DNA of 64,000 bases from Panopea generosa. Lineage: Eukaryota; Mollusca; Bivalvia; Adapedonta; Hiatellidae. Where the stretch lies: NCBI GenBank assembly GCA_029582155.1, contig CM055907.1, positions 15,784,974-15,848,973 on the forward strand. Direction: 5' to 3'. Positions 34,346-47,274 of the stretch are shown here, one piece after another. The stretch's first letter is position 1; every line of letters starts with the position of its first letter. A program made the position numbers and the translations under genes. The notes under the pieces were generated by a model. The model saw only the letters and a list, made by a program, of their open reading frames with translations, ran no database searches and had not been told where the DNA came from.

Positions 34346-35402
34346 AAAAAAAATCTAAATGGAACGATCAAAATCCCAGAATATATTATCTGAAAATGTA
34401 ATCCTGTATGAAATGATATACATTTCGCGAGGGTAATACTACACGTATCGGTTATTAAAGCCCTATATATAAGGTGCTGTGCATGCTAATCATGAACGCC
34501 TTGACTTAAAATTTAAAAAAATGTTGATTCCGATATAGTGCAACTTTAAAGACTTTTTACGCAATAAAAGCTTGCCGATACTCCACTTTTGGATTCCTAA
34601 TGCAGGAATTATGATACATTTTAGAAAACATTCCTTCTTTCGTGACAAAACTGTAGAAATAAGTTGTTCAATGATAAACACTTTTATCTGACAAAACAGT
34701 TTTTTAAAAGGTAAATTTCCCTGAGAAGGCAAATATATGAAACAATAACTTGAAATGAGTCCGTAGGTATTGGTTTATATAACAATTATCAGATTAAGTT
34801 TGTAATTTATTTATGTTAAAAACAAAGTAGCCATGGGAAAACTAGGAACTCATTTTTTCAGTATATGAATAAAACATATCCATTGATTGTGTCGCTGCTT
34901 TGCACGTGTTGTGTGGGTGATATATTTGTGTTTCATTATTCAAGGGGAAATAACAGTTACATCTGCAGGATACATGTATTCCTTTAGAACCCATGCAACC
35001 AGATTAATTTCTCGCGATCATATCTAGATGGCATTTATACATTATAAATTAGTTATATTCCTCTGTGTTAAAAATACATTAAAATCATTAAGATTATTAG
35101 TGTTTAGGTAACCTTTTTTAAAAAATATATTGTTTGTTTATTCCCATATCTGAACGGTTAACCAATATGACTTTTTGTATGAACAATAACCAAACAAATA
35201 AACTAGTTAAAAATAAGTAAATGTTTTGATCATATTTTGAATTAGATACAGTAACTACCTATAATCAATATTGATTTCAATTTTCTTAAAGAAGGTCCAT
35301 AAAAATAGTTAGTTGTGTTATACATGTATTGCGTAACATTTTTCATTATATTTGTACATATAAATACTTTGTCATAGTTATCGTTCGTTTATTAAAAAAA
35401 AT

Positions 35403-35708
35403 AATAATTAAGAAAGCCACAGGAAGCGACCGCAGGTTTCTTGATTTTTAAGATTTTATTAAATAAACGCTAACTAACTTAGTGTTAAACGTCACTTGAC
35501 TGACAGTTTCACGTCATTTGACTGACTCCAGGTGGAGCTACGATGGAAGCTTATATGACTGATGTTTTAAAGTTGATGTTTTACTAAGGCCGTTTTTCGC
35601 GCGGTTTTATAGTTTGTACATGACTCGTTCAGAATTGAATCAAGGGCGGAATCTGTGCAATGCTTATCACGCGGGCGCAGTGACGACGAGCTTCTTAATA
35701 ATTAAGAA
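35403..35708. mobile_element. 282-bp insertion between 12-bp direct repeats
   Basis: 'aataattaagaa' occurs at 35,403-35,414 and 35,697-35,708. The 282 bases between are richer in G+C than their surroundings and have no counterpart in block A copy 1 (site near 1,200-1,245). Weak inverted similarity links the ends ('aagccacaggaagcgaccgc' at the left; complement of 'gcgcagtgacgacgagctt' at the right). An internal doubling 'acgtcacttgactgac' / 'acgtcatttgactgac' lies near 35,489-35,528. Best read as a short non-autonomous insertion; class unknown. Confidence 0.55.
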
Positions 35709-37059
35709 CAATTAAATAAGTAAATTATTTTTTAGACTGTTTTAACATACAAGAGCGACACAGTTTTGAAAATTGAAGCGATTCCATTAGTGGTCAAATG
35801 AGATTTTCATTGGTATGGTCTGTATATCTTGAGTGTTCATCCAGATTTCTCTCCTTTTTCTAGATCACGTTTTATATAATGCTGTATTTTCCATTGCAAT
35901 CTAATCGTGCCGTTCTTCTTTTGCCAAGAGAACTGCGTGTTATCCAATTATATTATACCATATCACTATATTTTCCATTAACAGTAAAGTATAATTTATA
36001 ATTACACAAATGAATCTTAACGGAATCATTTGAATAGACCAATCCCATCGTTTTGGTTTATCATTGGTAGCAAATATTGATATATATGGTCTTGTCTTGG
36101 CATCCGTGTATGATTTATCAATGCATCTTGCATACAGAAATGACACACTTACGAGTGGAGCCTGGTAAGATGACAATATATGTCAATATATTACAATGAT
36201 TTATCTACTTTAGTTCAACTTGTCCTGCACAGCTCTCATTTAAAACGTTATTTATTACTGTAAACGACAGCCATGTGATTATGTAACTATTTGCATACGA
36301 ACATATGCTTTCATATGTTTATTTTTTTGTTTAAAGATTTAAACTAGACTAATGTTTTATCTGACTGTTTAAGAAACAACTTTTAATAAGACTATTTTCT
36401 CATTTCGTTATTAAAAATGTAGATTATGCGCATTTAACCGGAAGTCACTGTCATGAGTGGAACAGCGGTGATGTCAACATGCTTAATGAATGCACGCATT
36501 GTATTGTATGTATTTCATGAAAACCAAGATCGTGCAACCAATTAAATGCAAAATAGTCATTTTACAAAGTTAATTTAAATATTGTATTAAGATTAATCAC
36601 AGTAGAAATGTAAATATTAATTAAATATATACAATAAAATATTTCAAGGTGACTCAATGAAACAAGCATATGTGTGATAATTCAACATAACTTTTTTAAT
36701 CTGAATCCTGTTACATGTAGCTTTAATAAGGAATGCGTTACATTAAATTACAACACTATTAGCATCATTATTACAATCAGAATGACTATGATTTGATACC
36801 GTATTTTAGTGCAACAAAGTCGAATGCAATACTTGGACACCGTAAGAACTGCAATGCCAAAATCAAGTGTCGAACAACAACGAACAGCGACGGATATTGA
36901 CGACGACGACGAACTTTGACTATTTCCTTACCATTAAGGTCGATGTTTGGACCTGACCCCTTGCATTGGAATATCAACTACATTTACGTAAAATATGAAT
37001 TTCGGTTCACACTTACTGTTTTGATAATCCTCAAGGTTGTCTTATGAAAGCAATTTTAA

Positions 37060-39220
37060 GTTGTAGTGACGTGACTTTTCTAGTTATAGTGATTTTAGAG
37101 ACAATCTACTGTACTTCGTTGGCTCAAAAAAAAACGGAATGTTAAAACACCACGTATAGTTCGAATCACACTTGAGCTAAATGTATTAAACCGGAACAAA
37201 CTAAGTAAACAAATACAGTATACATATCCAATCAGCAACCAAAAACGCTCGTTTAACCATAAGTGTTTAACGTTCGTTTACTAAGCGTTTCCGAAGCGTT
37301 TAGGCCCGGTTATAAAACTATCCCCGTACTGTACATCACAATAAAGTGATTTCTGTTGTTTGACAGTATTGCTGTAGCAGAGTAATGTTAATCACTTATC
37401 AACAAGCGTAAATCAAAGTGGCATTTCAAAGGAGGGATGCATTTCGTTTTGTTCGTTTAATGTATTTTCTATACCCCCGACATGTGAGATAAGCACAATA
37501 TTCTAGAGTAATGTATTGAATTTAAAATAAGTCCAAATTGATTTGACCGAAAAGGAAACCCAGAAGCAATATTAGTACGTTATAGTGTCTAATACATTTA
37601 AACAGGTTTTGAAACATGTTTATAATATACAATGTTTAAAAGGCTTCCACAGAACCATCAATTGCTTTTATTTCGTGCTTCACCCAGCACTGATAAGTAG
37701 AATGCATGATACATATTCATTGTATCAATGTTTGTCATGCTCATTATTATATATATGGTTAGATTACCAATCACTATGAGGTTTTTGGCTGCCAAAATGA
37801 ATGTTGGCTAGAATAGTGTAAAAACACTGTAGCTGATGCATGTCGTAAGAGAAAGGCGACACTTTGAGTATTTGGATACAGTTAGCTGAAAAAAATGCAG
37901 TTATGTAGGTATCAAGGTTCTAGATTCATTCTGCATATTCAATTGATGACATTTTTTTTTAACGTATGTTTAGTTTTTGTTTTTGTACATGGCAAGTGAA
38001 TCGTTATGTATTGTTATATAACTTGATATGTATAACTGTTAGTCCAGTTATTCAATTAATTCGTTATTCGTTATGTTTTTAAATATAAACGACAAAAAGC
38101 AGGTACATATTAATTATGCATGCAAATATAAACTTTTTTTTCATGTATATAGCAATGGTTTCATTTTCTTACATGTAATACGTTTTATTTAACGTTGTTT
38201 GATAACTGACAAAATCTTATTTTTTTATTCTTGCTTAGTTGATATGTCATTTATCTGTAAAGATATCATTTTGACAATTGTTAAATTGTGCTAGACGTCA
38301 ACTATAAAAAAAATAAAACATCTGTTTGAAAAATATTAACAGAATTAGCTGTCTATTAACATGCACATTTACATTATTTACGATTATCACCATGTATTTA
38401 TCATATGGAACCAGTTTTATAAACATGGATTATACTTTTTGTTCTATTGTGTTATCAAATAAGTCATATAATATTATGACATTACTACATATAATAGCAC
38501 GTGTGATCTGACTTAAAATTCAAAAAACATGTGCAAAGAAGGAAAACGAAAGCTAAGATGATAGCAGTTATGTTAGATAATACAGAATGATGTATATATA
38601 CACTATTTATTATAATCTTGTGATTCCGCAATTAACTGTCAAAGTAGAGCAGTCTGGGTGCTAATTAGTTAGAACAACAATAAAGTTACAACACTGCACA
38701 CTTATTATCTTCATGAGGGGCAGTTTGAGATTAACCACGCCGTACTTTTGATTTTAAATTAGTGGAAATGGTAAGAATACACTTTACACAGAGATAAGGT
38801 ATTAGCCATTTGCTCTAAACAATATCATATCACTGAATAATGTTTAAATGTCATTTTCAACACATTTCAGGAAATACAAATGACACCCAGTTTGATAAGC
38901 CGATGAATATGTGTCAGTATGCTGGATACATAAATATTGCAACATTTCATTGTCGACAATTTCCTTCTAAAGGTAACACAAAGTCAAACAAGCACATATG
39001 TCAAGTACCAGTATTGATGTTTAAACAGGTACCTATCTCCTTATTATCTAAACTAATTTTGTATTTACACATGTATTGAACAAGTTATTTCAAAACCGTA
39101 TATTATTAAAAAAGATACACGTCAAAGTAGATTAGTCATGCTTGTTCTATGGTGCTTACGCGTCGCTTTCAGCAAGTGTTATATATCGCGAAGGTGTTTA
39201 GTTTAGGAAGTATTCTGAGT
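37060..39220. other. AT-rich stretch without recognised gene
   Basis: The only notable items are a half-copy of the TATACCCCCGAC motif near 37,480 and a run of similar 'gcgtttccgaagcgttta' words near 37,280-37,305. Frames at 37,585, 38,326 and 38,840 have no recognised domain. Confidence 0.45.
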
Positions 39221-39224
39221 GCTG

Positions 39225-39480
39225 CCATACTGGATTTACCTGACGCAGGCACACGGTATATCACCTAATCCGGTCACATAACACTAACACCGCAAACGTA
39301 CATACTCGGTCAATTCCGGCATTCTTCGGTATTAGGCTTAATTAGGATACCTGGCGAGTTGGTCTGAATGACTGACACCAAATCGATCAGGCCTAAAGCT
39401 ATCTTCTAAACAGTGAGGGGCCAAGCTAGAAAGCTTAACGGTTTAACGTTGATGTTGAAAAGTGTTACACCACTATATTT
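39225..39480 (-). repeat. SINE family D body, minus strand
   Basis: On the minus strand: 'gtggtgtaacacttttcaac', 'tttctagcttggcccctcac', 'ggtgttagtgttatgtgacc', 'ggattaggtgatatacc' and 'gtatggcagcac'. The same order occurs at 42,375-42,608. No head is visible. Confidence 0.6.
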
Positions 39481-39699
39481 GTTATTTGATTTCAATAAAA
39501 ATCCTTAAATGTAATGGTTGTTTAATTTACAAACCTGTAATGTTGTATGCAAGGTAACGGTATATTCAATATAATATATGTAACAGTTACCATAGTAGCA
39601 CATTATCTATGACAATATGATACAAATTACCCAATAGTATGCTTTTTACTACCATTGCTTTGAAAGCATGTTATCATATTAATGTTCTAAGAAAAGCAA

Positions 39700-40470
39700 A
39701 AAGATATTGCTTAACGTGAGTGTACCGTTGCATCTAAATAATCAAACCTAAAGATAAATGCAATACATTTTACATGTTGAAGTAACGGTTTGATACAAAC
39801 CTGAACTAGCACTCAGGGTTACTGTTATGAATTTCATTGAGTATGTTTGTACCGGTTCTGTCATTTAATTGTTTTCGGAACGAAGGTGACCAATTAAATG
39901 GCGTGTTTAGCGAAAACAGAAGGTCATTTATAGAATATGTCATGAATGACTTGCGCCAATAACTTTTTTTCACAAACAAATGAACATTTTCTCTTAATAT
40001 CATACATAATTGGTGTTTGTAATGAAATATATTTGGTGGATTATCTCTCTATAACTGACTGTTTTATGAAATTATTGATTAACATGAGTATACCATTGCA
40101 TGTAAATAACACAACCTCAAGATAAGTGCAATCAATTGTACATGTTGAAGAAATGATTTGATAGAAATCTTAACAAGCACTTAGGAAAACAGAGAAGTAT
40201 ATGATAGCGTTTATCGGTTCGGTCATGAAAATTGTTTTTGGAACGAAGGTAATCAATTTAATGGCAGGTTTAATAAAACAGAAAGTCAATTATAGACAAT
40301 ATCATGGACAACTTGCGCAGGTAAAATTGGTGAATCAATAGATCGATAAGAACGTTCTTCATAAACAAATGAACAGTTTCTCTTAAAAACGTACATGCAT
40401 AACTAAACAAATGGTGTTCGGAAAGTAAAACATTTGATGGATAATCTCGACAAAACTGGTTGTTATTTTG
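39700..40470 (+). repeat. Local tandem duplication, about 370-400 bp per unit
   Basis: Unit 1 is about 39,700-40,068 and unit 2 about 40,070-40,470. Shared words in order: 'tacatgttgaag', 'cggttc' and 'gtcat', 'ttggaacgaaggt' or 'ttcggaacgaaggt', 'aaaacagaa', 'acttgcgc', 'cacaaacaaatgaaca' or 'cataaacaaatgaaca', 'tttctctta' and 'ggtgtt'. Divergence is considerable; unit 2 has a short extra stretch near 40,320-40,355. Confidence 0.75.
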
Positions 40471-41009
40471 AATTTTCTGTTACATCGCATCAATATATAC
40501 CCCAAGATTAGAAATAAATAACTGCAATAGTATACAGTCGATCAGCATCTGTGACACATGTAACATCAGATGCAAATTCGTGTTTGCCACCGCAGAACTA
40601 CAGTATGAGACACCATTCCTTGTGATATCCAAATATTCTATTTCTGTATCAATTTGAATTTAATGTAAGCAGTATTTCCCTCAATATGATCTAGTACTTT
40701 CTTAGAGATGAACGTCTGACTTTAGAATATATAGCCGCTTACCTATCCATTTATGAATAGTTTTACACAATTGATGGTATTGAACAGAGTGATCTTTATT
40801 TATGTTTACCTATCGTATGGATACACTTATATGAAATCTTTCCCATCTTACAATGTATGAGTGTTGCTTCTTCAAGTCGGTTTGGGATTTAAAATTAATC
40901 AGTTTGATGTGATAATTTAGCAATTATTCATTTATTTCATAAACGACGTAGACATATCGATTTTTATTCATAGACAATGTTCTATCAAATCTTAAATCAA
41001 ATCTTCCTC

Positions 41010-41150
41010 GGTTTCCTCTATCTATTTAATTTAACGAAACATCCATGAAGACTGATAACACGAATCGATACTCATCAGACCGAATACAGACAGTGTTTTA
41101 TTTATTCCTGATTTTCTTGGGTCTTTGTCACTTAAATTGATCGAGGGTAT
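41010..41150 (+). repeat. Dispersed repeat family G, copy 4
   Basis: 'ctctatctatttaatttaac', 'catgaagactgataacacg', 'atactcatcagaccgaatac', 'agacagtgttttatttattc' and 'ttgtcacttaaattgat'. It lies outside both large duplications, showing that G is a dispersed family in its own right. Confidence 0.65.
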
Positions 41151-41284
41151 TTATAGTTATTAACTGCGAACAAAAGATGTCCTTTTTGGTTGATTGTAAT
41201 GTTTTCTATAAACAATATGTATATTAGTCTATAGAACGGACACAGCTCTTCCGTTGCAGTACATTTGAGCACGTTGATTGATCA

Positions 41285-41535
41285 GTTGCTTCAGGGAAAG
41301 TTTGGAGTGCGAACCCAGGGGTTGAAGGTTCGATCCCGAGCTTCTCTAAATACACATACTTATCAGTCTTCGAGGTCCCATGTATCGGTGCTTTACACCA
41401 GGCATGCAAAATTACCAGGGACGCTACAAAAGGATCATCTGCATCTCTGCACTATCCTTCAATAATCTAAAATTATGAATATCTTCTTAAGGCGTCGCCA
41501 ATATAGGGAACCGATGGCGACGATACATGAAATTA
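41285..41535 (+). repeat. SINE family C, degenerate head
   Basis: A head with box-B-like 'gaaggttcgatcccgag' is followed by 'cttcgaggtcccatgtatcg', 'gtgctttacaccaggcatgc', 'ctgcactatccttcaa', 'aatatcttcttaaggcgtcg' and 'gaaccgatggcgacgat'. The last three blocks align with 55,179-55,440. Just upstream, 41,250-41,280 on the minus strand carries a family K fragment ('caatcaacgtgctcaaatgt'). The opposing small frames here are readings of the repeat. Confidence 0.65.
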
Positions 41536-42059
41536 CAATAATCCATAATCGTCATTGTTATGCCTTGTGGGACAGGCAATATATTTTTCAATTGGGGTTA
41601 ATTAGACCTGATTCGGTAGGTTGTTTATATTTATATACAGATATCAGGTTGTAAATATAGACTTATATCTATATGCTTTATAAAATGCATGTTATTAATA
41701 AAGCACGGTTAAGTATTATTTAGTGAACGATTTCTTTTAAATGTGATTTAATATACTATAAAAGTTATAATACAAATCCATGCCTTTACCTATTAGAAAA
41801 AAAAACAATACCGCATCTAAAATCCGTAAATAACGTGAAGATATTTGACCGAGCAGCTGGGTTCGAACTTATGACCTAAACGATAAGAGATAAGTGACCG
41901 TTAAGTGACATCCATTGGCAACGAACACTCTAGCTCATTTTTTGACTATGAACAAATTTAGTGGTTGCATGCATGTGTTCATAAAAATCCATTAAGGTAT
42001 CTACATGCAAAACTCATTTATTGATATTCTGAGCGAGTAACAACTCACTAATGGTGCAA

Positions 42060-42245
42060 ACTGCTAGTAATTTCGCGTCTGCTTCAAATGCAAAAGCCCG
42101 TAGATGCTATCCCCGACCGGGCCGTACTTAATACCTTGAAGCTTCTTCGTTTGGAGCTGAACATTCAGAGGCTAGGTCTAGTTCTGCTTGGACCGGTGTC
42201 AGTATAACTTGATTGGGTTGAGTGCTTATTTAAATAAAACAGTGC
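42060..42245 (+). repeat. SINE family D body, plus strand
   Basis: 'gaccgggccgtacttaatac', 'cttcttcgtttggagctgaa', 'ggaccggtgtcagtataact' and 'tgattgggttg' follow the family D order. Confidence 0.55.
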
Positions 42246-42374
42246 TTAAACTGATTATTCAAGCAGACCATAATGTGATATAACTGAAGACTAGTCGAAA
42301 ACATTCATCACCATTTCACACAATAATTTGTTGTTTCTGCTGCTGTATTGTGTTACCTATTTACTTGAGACGTA

Positions 42375-42608
42375 TTATAAGCGCTTCAACACTGGAGTAT
42401 CATGCATCCGATACATTGTATGATAACCCATCCAGTCACATTATGCCGACCAGAGCTAAAACTATCATCTAAATGCTGAGCGCCAAGCGATGAAGCCTCT
42501 TAAATCATTTATCAAGGCTTTGGTATAACCCGACTAGGAATCAAACCAAGAACTTTCCCCGTGCCAGGCGAAAGCTCTAGCCATAGACCAACGTTGCGCT
42601 CTCACAAT
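42375..42608 (-). repeat. SINE family D with tRNA-like head, minus strand
   Basis: Minus-strand head 'gcgcaacgttggtctatggc' (box A region) and 'cttggtttgattcctagtcg' (box B region), then 'ttataccaaagccttgataa', 'gcttcatcgcttggcgctca', 'gtcggcataatgtgactgg', 'atgggttatcatac' and 'gcatgatactccagtg'. This gives the head-to-body junction that the other two D copies lack. Confidence 0.7.
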
Positions 42609-42884
42609 AATGACATTTTATTGTATACGTACTAACAAAAACAAAGGTAAACAAGAAAGTATAGCAATATTGGTTTAGATTCAAAAGCGTCACATAGTTA
42701 CGAACTTGATCGCTTAAATATTCCAATTTGGTCACATGGCCATTATTGTGATTTATTCATTGAAGTGTAGCTTCTTAACACAACTTACATTGATTTTATT
42801 ACAGCTAACTCTTACGTTTAAGTGGTATATAATAAATTTATACATGACTTCACTCAATGAATGCAATGTTCATTAAGGTTGCAT

Positions 42885-43140
42885 GATGGATAGGCTGACG
42901 GGAAAGCGGGTTGGCGTGCAAACCAGCAATCAGGCAGGCAGGCCGAGTTATGGTTAGGAGGGCTTGCGGTCAGTCGATCACGCAGCCAGATCGACAGTTG
43001 GTTAAGCCTTGGGCGAGCAGACAGGCTGTTAGGCAGGCGGCTGGTTAAGCATACCGACATAACGACTGATTAACTAACGGACTACGGACGGACAGATGAA
43101 CGAACGGATGTCCTGACGAATGAACGAACGGACGAACGTT
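42885..43140 (+). repeat. Degenerate purine-rich 4-bp repeat tract
   Basis: Words of the type 'ggcaggcagg', 'gacggacagatgaacgaacg', 'gacgaatgaacgaacggacg' fill the stretch, drifting from GGCA/GGTT at the left to GGAC/GAAC at the right. It stands out as G-rich on the plus strand in otherwise AT-rich DNA. The minus frame at 42,854-43,060 (rich in L, P, S and R) is its translation. Confidence 0.75.
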
Positions 43141-43394
43141 CTCACGAATAGGTAGTTAAATGGCTCTTTTGCGCCAGCTTAATACTTGTTTGGCTCAATT
43201 TAAGCCACACAAAAGAAAAAAAATAGTCACATAAAAGCTTTTTTAAGTGTCCAGAAACAGCCAAATATTTTTTCAACTGTTTTTCTACCGTCCAAAATAT
43301 TACCGAACTTGATAATGTTTATTGACGAGTGACACTTGAATTGACAGTGTGTGTAATACCACATACAGTCACTATCACCAGACCAACATAGTTT

Positions 43395-43630
43395 CGACAT
43401 GCTTATCTTAGTCTATCCCAGAACCTAATATCTCCCGATTCGGACCTATTAACCACCAATGAAACACCAGGGAGTTCCATGCCTGTCCAACAATTCACAG
43501 CAAATGGACGCTTACTGAACTGTTACGCCATTTTAACTTTCAGTTGAAGCAGCTGACCAATCAACGTGCTCAAATGTGGCTTTCCCAACACTAATTAACG
43601 TTACCGAACGGGAGATCTGGGTCAGTTTTA
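43395..43630 (+). repeat. Dispersed repeat family K, plus orientation
   Basis: 'cttagtctatcccagaacct', 'aatatctcccgattcggacc', 'ggacgcttactgaactgtta', 'gttgaagcagctgaccaatc', 'aacgtgctcaaatgtggctt', 'accgaacgggagatctggg'. It contains a single copy of the word that forms the minisatellite at 18,608-18,836. Confidence 0.8.
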
Positions 43631-43639
43631 CAGCCTCAT

Positions 43640-46600
43640 GATTATCTTCACCTGGAAGCTACTTATGCCATCAATAATACATGCTTTACGGTATTCTACT
43701 TAATATTTAATTTACTACTTAAAAGTGAGATGATAAACTAATAACTACTTTATTTCTATTTTCTCTTTCAATTTTTCTTGATAATTTTATTCAAGAACAA
43801 TTGTGTTGCTGTATTAATAAAATGTACTGTACGTGAGTTGTAGTTGAACAAACAAATTGCAACTTAACACGTTATGACGTCAAACATGCACCAGCAGGAA
43901 TGTTGATTTTATGCGCAGCGATTAATTTTTTATCAATTTATGTTGGAATTTATTGGCATGTAACGAATTTCTAGAATCTGAATGAATATCCAATTTTCAT
44001 ATAATATTTAGATTTATGTTGCTTAATAATATGAAAATCCAAGTTTTCTAAAATTACACACGAGGTTACAAAGCATAGGTCCTGCTGATTTCAAGGCTAA
44101 ACAGAAACTTTATAATCGGAAACAGAAACACAGAAGCAATAAAATAATAGTACAAGCAATATATTGGCAATATTAAGTTACAATTTAGCATACACATATA
44201 CGTTATTTCTTAAATGAAAAAAACTAGTTACATCGACCACAAAAAGGTTTTAAAGAAATCTAATAAACGCGAAACAGGAAAATATATGATAAAAATAAAA
44301 AAAACAGTCAACTCAACAGCATAATCACTAGTTCATTGGGACGTATTTCCTCCATGTTTTCATGCTTTTATTGGTAATTTTCAATATTTTAAAACAAAGT
44401 AAAACTAATGACAACAAAATGGTTAATTAAATCATAGGGAAGAAGATTGGCAGTTATTGTAGGTCTCTACAATATAAATAAAAAAAACATCCAGCTGTAA
44501 AACGGTATTGTATGGTATGGTATAAAGCGTTCCTTTCAACACGATTTCAGTCGTATCACGACTTTTCTGTTTGAAACGGTATTTTAAGCGTTGCTGCACA
44601 AGAGTATCAAACCGCAGACACGTGGTTTGATAGTCCATCAATTCACATTATACTGACACACAACCAAATAAACCCAGATCTATCATTTTATTACAGAGCT
44701 GCAAATGAAGACGCTAATCAAATCTAAATTCTTTAGAATAACCTGGCCAGCGATAAAACCCAAACTATTCTAAGTGACTGCTGCTCAGAAACTAGACAAC
44801 CCTTGTGGTATTAATGAAGGTGCAAACATTCATTGGGAATTTCTAAGAGCAAAGGCTATTTTTGATGTTCACACTTTCCTAAAGAAAAAAATTGAACTCA
44901 GTGTCCGTTTCAAAGGTACATTATATTGTGCATATAAACTCACATTTACTCATTTGGTTATTGTGTTACTTTCAAGCAAGGAAATGGAACGTATAGACAA
45001 AAAGAAAACTAGGTAGATTTAGCATAGCAACGTAAGGATAGGCTATATTAATTCGAAAGACGGTATTATTGTAAGTCATCCAATTAAATACGTGTTTCAT
45101 AATCTGATAATAAAAATCAACGTTCGTATACAATATAGGATCCATAATCTCAAGATAGACTGTGTGGGCCTGCTTTGTATCAAACTTGGTCTTATCACAA
45201 TTGTCATACGTTCAACTCTTAAATGGATTCAATTTATACAGTTTGATTTTAAGAAAGGGTCATGTTTATATCTATATTTTGAATAAGGAATTCATTTTTA
45301 TCTCCCTTGCATACTGAACGGCAAAATCGCACGCACATGTTAAGGTTCATAAAACCGTTCTAGTTCCATCAAGGGAAATTATATCGAATGGTAATTTATC
45401 GCAGGATAGTATACCAATAATAAACAGTCCATGCAAAATGTTTCACAACGAGACGTTGATAAAAACCGGATACATTAATTAGTAGTACAATCAATTTTTA
45501 ATAATAAATACTTTGTATTTTGAAGCAAATTTCTTAAAGCATCAAGAGAAATAAAATGCAGTTCCCCTGGAATTAATACAAAACTACATCAGCTCTTCTA
45601 CGTTATCGTATACATAAATGATTGAATATTAGTCTCTCATAGCCCAATTAACCCAATTTCTTTAATATATAAACACATCGTGCGCGTAATACGATTTGCA
45701 ATTTGTGTCGTTTAAATTATCATTTATCAATTAGTAACAGATAATTTCGAATGTTGTAATGGAAACGGATTGGTTCGTTTAGCTTCCTGAGGAGATTCTT
45801 AACATTTAACATGGAGTAAGTCATATGATATATAAATAATATAAGAAAATAGTAATTATACCATGTTGAGCATCTACGGGAGCATTATTATGCTCTCTAC
45901 TTGCTTTATGTTTATATTTGTTTTGAAACAACTTTGGCATTTCAACTGCCGTTTTCGAGAAAAGAGAAATACAAATTTGGTATTTTTGATGATCTACATT
46001 ATTCAGCTATTGGTTTCACTGAAAGTTTTTTTAGTATGAAACACTCAATTAATACAGGAATACATGAATGTCTTATTTATTGAATATAACACTATAATAT
46101 GTATATAAAACAAACAAACTTGCAATCACTCAAACACAGTTATAGAAACAAAACACCATTTATTTTTATGATTTTTCTCTTTCAAATGTTCCTTCAAATC
46201 TAAAAGTGACTAGATATTTAATGTAGGAGTGTCGATTCAAACTATTTATAAGTTAGTTAGTTCAAACATTGAATTACCAAATTCAAAATACTTTGAAGTT
46301 TATTACACTCCTGTATCGGTAAATCAGGTTGTATATTTAATTTACACTTTCAAAATGTTATTGTCGTACTGTGACCAGATTTTGAAATAATAAAACATAA
46401 TGTGATAAATATATTTATAATAAAACTAGGAAATTAGTAAATGTATTGTTTTCATTTATTTGTTTTATTTGTAATTCAAATATCATTAAAACTAATATGC
46501 GAATTTAATTATGTTGAACTCAAGAAGCAGGTAGCAATGTTTTCAGGAGAGATATATCGAATAGCATGAAAAAAACAGAAGTTGTATACATAATATTGCA

Positions 46601-47270
46601 AATTATGTTATTGATTATACATTTATAATACTAATAAACTTGATCCTGGGTGCAGTGATCTTGAACTATATGTACACTAAACTGTAAACGCTGAAATAGC
46701 TTGTTATACTATTTTCATTAATGTATGTTTTGCGCAGTTGTACACTTACATGGACACAGGATTATAATCTATGGTTTGACAATCCAGTTAGAACATTAGA
46801 CACTCTACATATGCGTAAATTGGGACTGGGACTGAAAAAACGATGTCTAATAAACTGATTATTTAAAAATAAATGCCGTGTAAGTTATTCAGTATATTTA
46901 AGATATGCAATGTCTGCACATTGAAAAGGGAAATGCGATGAGGGCATATTCACACAAATGTTTCTAAAGAAAGAAAGAGACTTAAGTTAGCGTAGGTTGT
47001 CCAGTCAGATATACCGATTCACGAGTAGATATCTGTGGAAAATTACGAAAACGCAAGATCTGTTCATGATCTTTACCCTGAAGGCAGTATTTGTTGTGAA
47101 AGAAATAATTCTGTTGCGTTATGAAAACTATGCGAGGATATCATCATGTGAAACACTCACACCCCATCATGCCCACTTATACCAGCTTACGCAATATCCT
47201 ATAATTGAAAGCATTGAACAAGCGCCATGATTTGCAGAACTCAGTTAATTCGTTTCATAGCTTGTTTGTT
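43640..47270. other. AT-rich stretch without recognised features
   Basis: Frames at 44,432 (minus), 44,774, 45,092, 45,901 and 46,997 were read and none shows a domain, signal or repeat I recognise. A 'ggtattgtatggtatggtat' run near 44,505 is simple sequence. Confidence 0.45.
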
Positions 47271-47274
47271 TATT

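Larger units (their letters stand above)
34104..37050 (+). repeat. Segmental duplication block A, copy 2
   Basis: Direct repeat of 1-2,600 (anchors listed there). It contains a private insertion at 35,415-35,696. Homology fades after the 'ggttcacac' and 'ttgataatcctca' words near 37,005-37,033, where copy 1 continues toward the 76-bp array. Confidence 0.8.

Noticed and set aside
42854..43060. Minus-strand frame rich in L, P, S and R
   Set aside because: It is a translation of the degenerate 4-bp repeat tract.
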